Source: Pseudomonas sp. CHM02 (lineage in GTDB: Bacteria > Pseudomonadota > Gammaproteobacteria > Pseudomonadales > Pseudomonadaceae). From it: a stretch of 64,000 bases of DNA. The stretch is from NCBI RefSeq assembly GCF_000612585.1, contig NZ_JFCA01000017.1:54445-118444 (forward strand), written 5' to 3'. Below, piece by piece: positions 61,624-64,000 of this stretch; the first letter of the stretch is position 1; every line of letters begins with the position of its first letter. A program made the translations under genes and the position numbers. The notes under the pieces were generated by a model that saw nothing but the letters and a program-made list of their open reading frames with translations, did not search any database and was not told the origin of the DNA.

Positions 61624-61868
61624 GAAAGGCCTTGGCGTAGGTGAGAGGAAGACAGCTGCATATGCCAAAAAACCGCGTAAGGCCTGGCAGTAAAGCGAAT
61701 TCGATTATATTAATGATGAGCGATGATGAAAGAATCTTATAATTCTATGGTTATGCCCAATTCATTGGATGGTGGTAAAAGCATCCTAAGCTCAGATCGA
61801 AAGAGTATTTAACGAATGGTTTTTAGAACCTTAAGCTCGGGACTATTTCGTCAGAGATCGAGCGCGCC
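61624..61868. promoter_or_regulatory. Divergent promoter region of paired binding-protein genes
   Basis: This 245-bp AT-rich region separates two divergent paralogues. TATATTAATGATGAGCGATGATGAAAGAATC and AATCTTATAATTCT are notable, and the second has partial dyad symmetry. It lacks the AATCAAATCA block and the CCGACCCC leader of region 3, so control may differ. Confidence 0.45.
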
Positions 61869-62813
61869 ATGTCCATTCGTCGTCCCCTTGCCGCTGTACT
61901 CGGGTTGCTGGCCTTGTCTGTCGCCGTGAGCGCCGAGGCCCAGGAAACCGTGCGCATCGGTTACCAGAAATCCTCGACCCTCATTACCCTGCTGAAGACC
62001 CAGGGCACCCTGGAGAAAGCCCTCAAGGCCGATCATATCGACGTGAGCTGGCACGAGTTCCCCAGCGGCCTGCCGCTGCTGGAAGCGTTGAACGTCGGCA
62101 ACGTCGACATCAGCGCCGACGTGGCCGACACCGTGCCGATCTTCGCCCAGGCGGCCCAGGCCAAACTCACCTACTTCGCCCAGGAAGCGCCCTCGCCTTC
62201 GGCCCAGGCCATCGTGGTGCGCAAGGACTCGCCGATCCAGCAACTGGCGGACCTGAAGGGCAAGAAAATCGCCGTCACCAAAGCCGCTGGCACGCATTAC
62301 CTGCTGATCGCTGCGCTGGCCAAGGCAGGCCTGGCGTTTTCGGATATCGAGCCGGCCTACCTGTCGCCCGCCGATGGTCGCGCAGCGTTCGAGAACAACA
62401 AGGTGGACGCCTGGGTCACCTGGGAACCCTTCCTCACCAGCGTGCAGCGTCAACTGCCGACGCGCACGCTGGCGGACGGCGCCGGGTTGGCCAGTTACAA
62501 GCGTTACTACCTGACTGGCACGCCTTACGCCAAGGCGCATCCCGAGGTGCTGAAGGTGGTGTATGAGCAGTTGGAAAAGGCGGGCAAATGGGTAAAAACC
62601 AACCCGCAGGATGCGGCAAAAGTGCTCGGGCCGTTGTGGGGCAACCTGGACGTCCCCACGGTTGAAGCCGCGAATGCACACCGCAGTTACCAGGTGCAGC
62701 CGGTGACGCTCGATCAGTTGGGTGAACAGCAGAAAATCGCCGATGCCTTCTTCAAGGCCGGCTTGTTGCCCAAGGCGGTGGATGCCAAGGATGTGCAGAC
62801 CTGGAAGCCCTGA
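61869..62813 (+). CDS. Aliphatic-sulfonate-type ABC substrate-binding protein (paralogue)
   Basis: This 314-residue SsuA-type binding protein has a signal peptide (about 1-24, cut after AEA), then VRIGYQKSSTLITLLKTQGTLEKAL, FPSGLPLLEALNVGNVDISADVADTVPIF and LKGKKIAVTKAAGTHYLLIAALAKAG. It aligns along its whole length with the product of the divergent gene at 60685, so one arose by duplication. No permease gene follows; it probably shares the transporter of the cluster or another elsewhere. A GlxA-type regulator follows after 79 nt. Confidence 0.92.
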   Translation: MSIRRPLAAVLGLLALSVAVSAEAQETVRIGYQKSSTLITLLKTQGTLEKALKADHIDVSWHEFPSGLPLLEALNVGNVDISADVADTVPIFAQAAQAKLTYFAQEAPSPSAQAIVVRKDSPIQQLADLKGKKIAVTKAAGTHYLLIAALAKAGLAFSDIEPAYLSPADGRAAFENNKVDAWVTWEPFLTSVQRQLPTRTLADGAGLASYKRYYLTGTPYAKAHPEVLKVVYEQLEKAGKWVKTNPQDAAKVLGPLWGNLDVPTVEAANAHRSYQVQPVTLDQLGEQQKIADAFFKAGLLPKAVDAKDVQTWKP

Positions 62814-62892
62814 TGGGCCGGGCAGGTGAACACAGGGCCCGGTAAGTGGTAAAACGGTCGGGCCCTGCCCCTGCTTTCCGGACGCCCCACCC

Positions 62893-63888
62893 ATGACCGC
62901 TATCGCCCCACTTGCCCAACCCCGCACGCTGGTGTTCCTGGCCTATCCGCAAATGGGCCTGCTCGACTTGACCGGCGCCCAGACCGTGTTCTGGGCCGCC
63001 ACCAAGGCCATGGTTGAACGCGGCTTGCCAGGCTACGTGATGCACACCGCGAGCCTGACCGGTGGCTTGATGCAGACCGCCGAGGGGTTGAGCGTGGACA
63101 CGGTGGCACTGGCACAACTGGACGACACCGGCATCGACACCTTGATCGTGCCCGGTGCGCCGGCGATTCAACAGGCGATGGCGGCCAACACCGACCTGGT
63201 GGAATGGCTGCGCGGGGCGTCCACCACCGCCGGGCGCACGGCTTCGGTGTGCAGCGGTACCTTCCTGCTGGCCATGGCCGGCTTGCTCGACGGCCGCCGC
63301 GCCGCCACACACTGGGCTATGTGCGACCTGCTCAAGCAGGGCTTCCCGGGCATTGTCGTGGACATGGACGCGATCTTCATCCAACAGGGCAATGTGTGGA
63401 CATCGGCCGGCGTGACCGCCGGTATCGACCTGGCGTTGGCCCTGGTGGAAATCGACTGCGGGCGCGAGGTGGCATTGCAAGTGGCGCGGGAGCTGGTGGT
63501 GTTCCTCAAGCGTCCTGGCGGGCAAGCCCAGTTCAGCCAGCTGCTGCAGGCACAGACCGATGACAGCGCTGGCTTCGATGAATTGCACCTGTGGATCGCC
63601 GACAACTTGCAGGACTCGGCTTTGTCAGTGGAACGCCTGGCACAACAGGCGCAGATGAGCCCGCGCAACTTTGCACGGGTCTACAAACAACGCACGGGCC
63701 GTACGCCGGCCAAGGCCATTGAGCTGTTCCGCCTGGAAGCTGCGCGCCGCCAGCTGGAAGACTCCGACCGCAATATCGACCAGATCGCCCGGCTGTGTGG
63801 GTTCGGTGATGAAGAGCGGATGCGGTATACCTTTCACCGGCACCTGTCGATTTCGCCTCGGGCCTATCGGGAGCGGTTTTCGCGGTAG
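62893..63888 (+). CDS. GlxA-family regulator (DJ-1/PfpI plus AraC domain)
   Basis: This 331-residue regulator joins a DJ-1/PfpI-like domain (FLAYPQMGLLDLTGAQTVFW, DTLIVPGAPAI, TASVCSGTFLLAMAGLLDGRRAATHW with the elbow Cys) to an AraC domain (SVERLAQQAQMSPRNFARVYKQRTGRTPAKAIELFRLEAARRQLE and IARLCGFGDEERMRYTFHRHLSISPRAYRERF). It lies next to the sulfonate binding-protein gene and may regulate it or the divergent operon. It is unrelated in detail to the one at 54690. Confidence 0.93.
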   Translation: MTAIAPLAQPRTLVFLAYPQMGLLDLTGAQTVFWAATKAMVERGLPGYVMHTASLTGGLMQTAEGLSVDTVALAQLDDTGIDTLIVPGAPAIQQAMAANTDLVEWLRGASTTAGRTASVCSGTFLLAMAGLLDGRRAATHWAMCDLLKQGFPGIVVDMDAIFIQQGNVWTSAGVTAGIDLALALVEIDCGREVALQVARELVVFLKRPGGQAQFSQLLQAQTDDSAGFDELHLWIADNLQDSALSVERLAQQAQMSPRNFARVYKQRTGRTPAKAIELFRLEAARRQLEDSDRNIDQIARLCGFGDEERMRYTFHRHLSISPRAYRERFSR

Positions 63889-63898
63889 GCGAGCTTGT

Positions 63899-64000
63899 TG
63901 TGGTGAGCGGGCTTGCCCCGCGCTGGGCTGCGCAGCGGCCCCAAAACCTGCCCGCTAAAATCTTCTGACACACCGGGCCGTTCTCAATGGGGCCGCTTCG
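63899..64000. repeat. REPIN, cut by the window end
   Basis: The left arm TGTGGTGAGCGGGCTTGCCCCGCGCTGGG matches the element at 59209-59341. The spacer CTGCGCAGCGGCC and the later GGGGCCGCTTCG continue the family; the right arm lies beyond the window. Confidence 0.8.

Noticed and set aside
1..64000. Search for tRNA, rRNA, insertion sequences or phage genes
   Set aside because: No tRNA-like cloverleaf with CCA end, transposase motif or phage structural gene was recognised in any part of the window.

Overview
The window is chromosomal DNA of a Pseudomonas of the P. fluorescens group. The evidence is the high-GC coding style, many REP/REPIN-type inverted repeats between genes, a colanic-acid-like capsule locus laid out as in P. 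fluorescens SBW25, and Pseudomonas-type organosulfur and phytase genes. I see no tRNA, rRNA, insertion sequence, phage gene or CRISPR array. The left edge cuts a response regulator gene and the right edge cuts a REPIN.

Region 1 (1-1828) is an OmpR-type response regulator and its sensor kinase. Region 2 (about 1830-26600) is a capsule locus. Three regulators on the plus strand (two winged-helix proteins around a catalytically dead EAL protein) and the initiating phosphotransferase wcaJ face a long minus-strand block. Read from 25174 down to 5963, the block is wzb, wzc, flippase, polymerase, pyruvyltransferase, acetyltransferase, a nitroreductase-like gene, a GT2 transferase, gmd, fcl, wcaI, gmm, manC, then a gfcA-like gene, wza, gfcB, gfcC and gfcD/yjbH. 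Its genes supply GDP-mannose and GDP-fucose, assemble and decorate a lipid-linked repeat, flip and polymerise it, and export it. Beyond wzb lie a stand-alone relic of the phosphomannomutase C-terminal domain, a co-translated unknown gene and a PAP2-like membrane phosphatase.

Region 3 (26690-44954) is an organosulfur-scavenging island: an ABC transporter, two types of flavin-dependent monooxygenase, a 3-mercaptopropionate-type thiol dioxygenase with a four-domain rhodanese, a TauD-type dioxygenase, a TonB-dependent receptor, an FAD protein paired with a 4Fe-4S ferredoxin, a binding protein, a peroxiredoxin-like protein, an acyl-CoA-dehydrogenase-fold oxidase and a 2-hydroxyacid dehydrogenase. 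Two promoters share a block of about 50 bp, and three genes share a short leader element (CCGACCCC...GGAGG). These suggest one regulon with an undescribed leader signal.

Region 4 (45037-51524) is a phytate-use module (TonB receptor, two-part beta-propeller phytase, ExbB, ExbD and TonB) behind a good Pho box. Region 5 (51915-56300) holds a degenerate GGDEF protein with an AraC regulator, a pirin-like gene remnant, a secreted protein made of eight 13-residue repeats, a GlxA-type regulator and a thioesterase. Region 6 (56341-63888) is a second sulfonate-type import and monooxygenase cluster with three binding proteins and a GlxA-type regulator.
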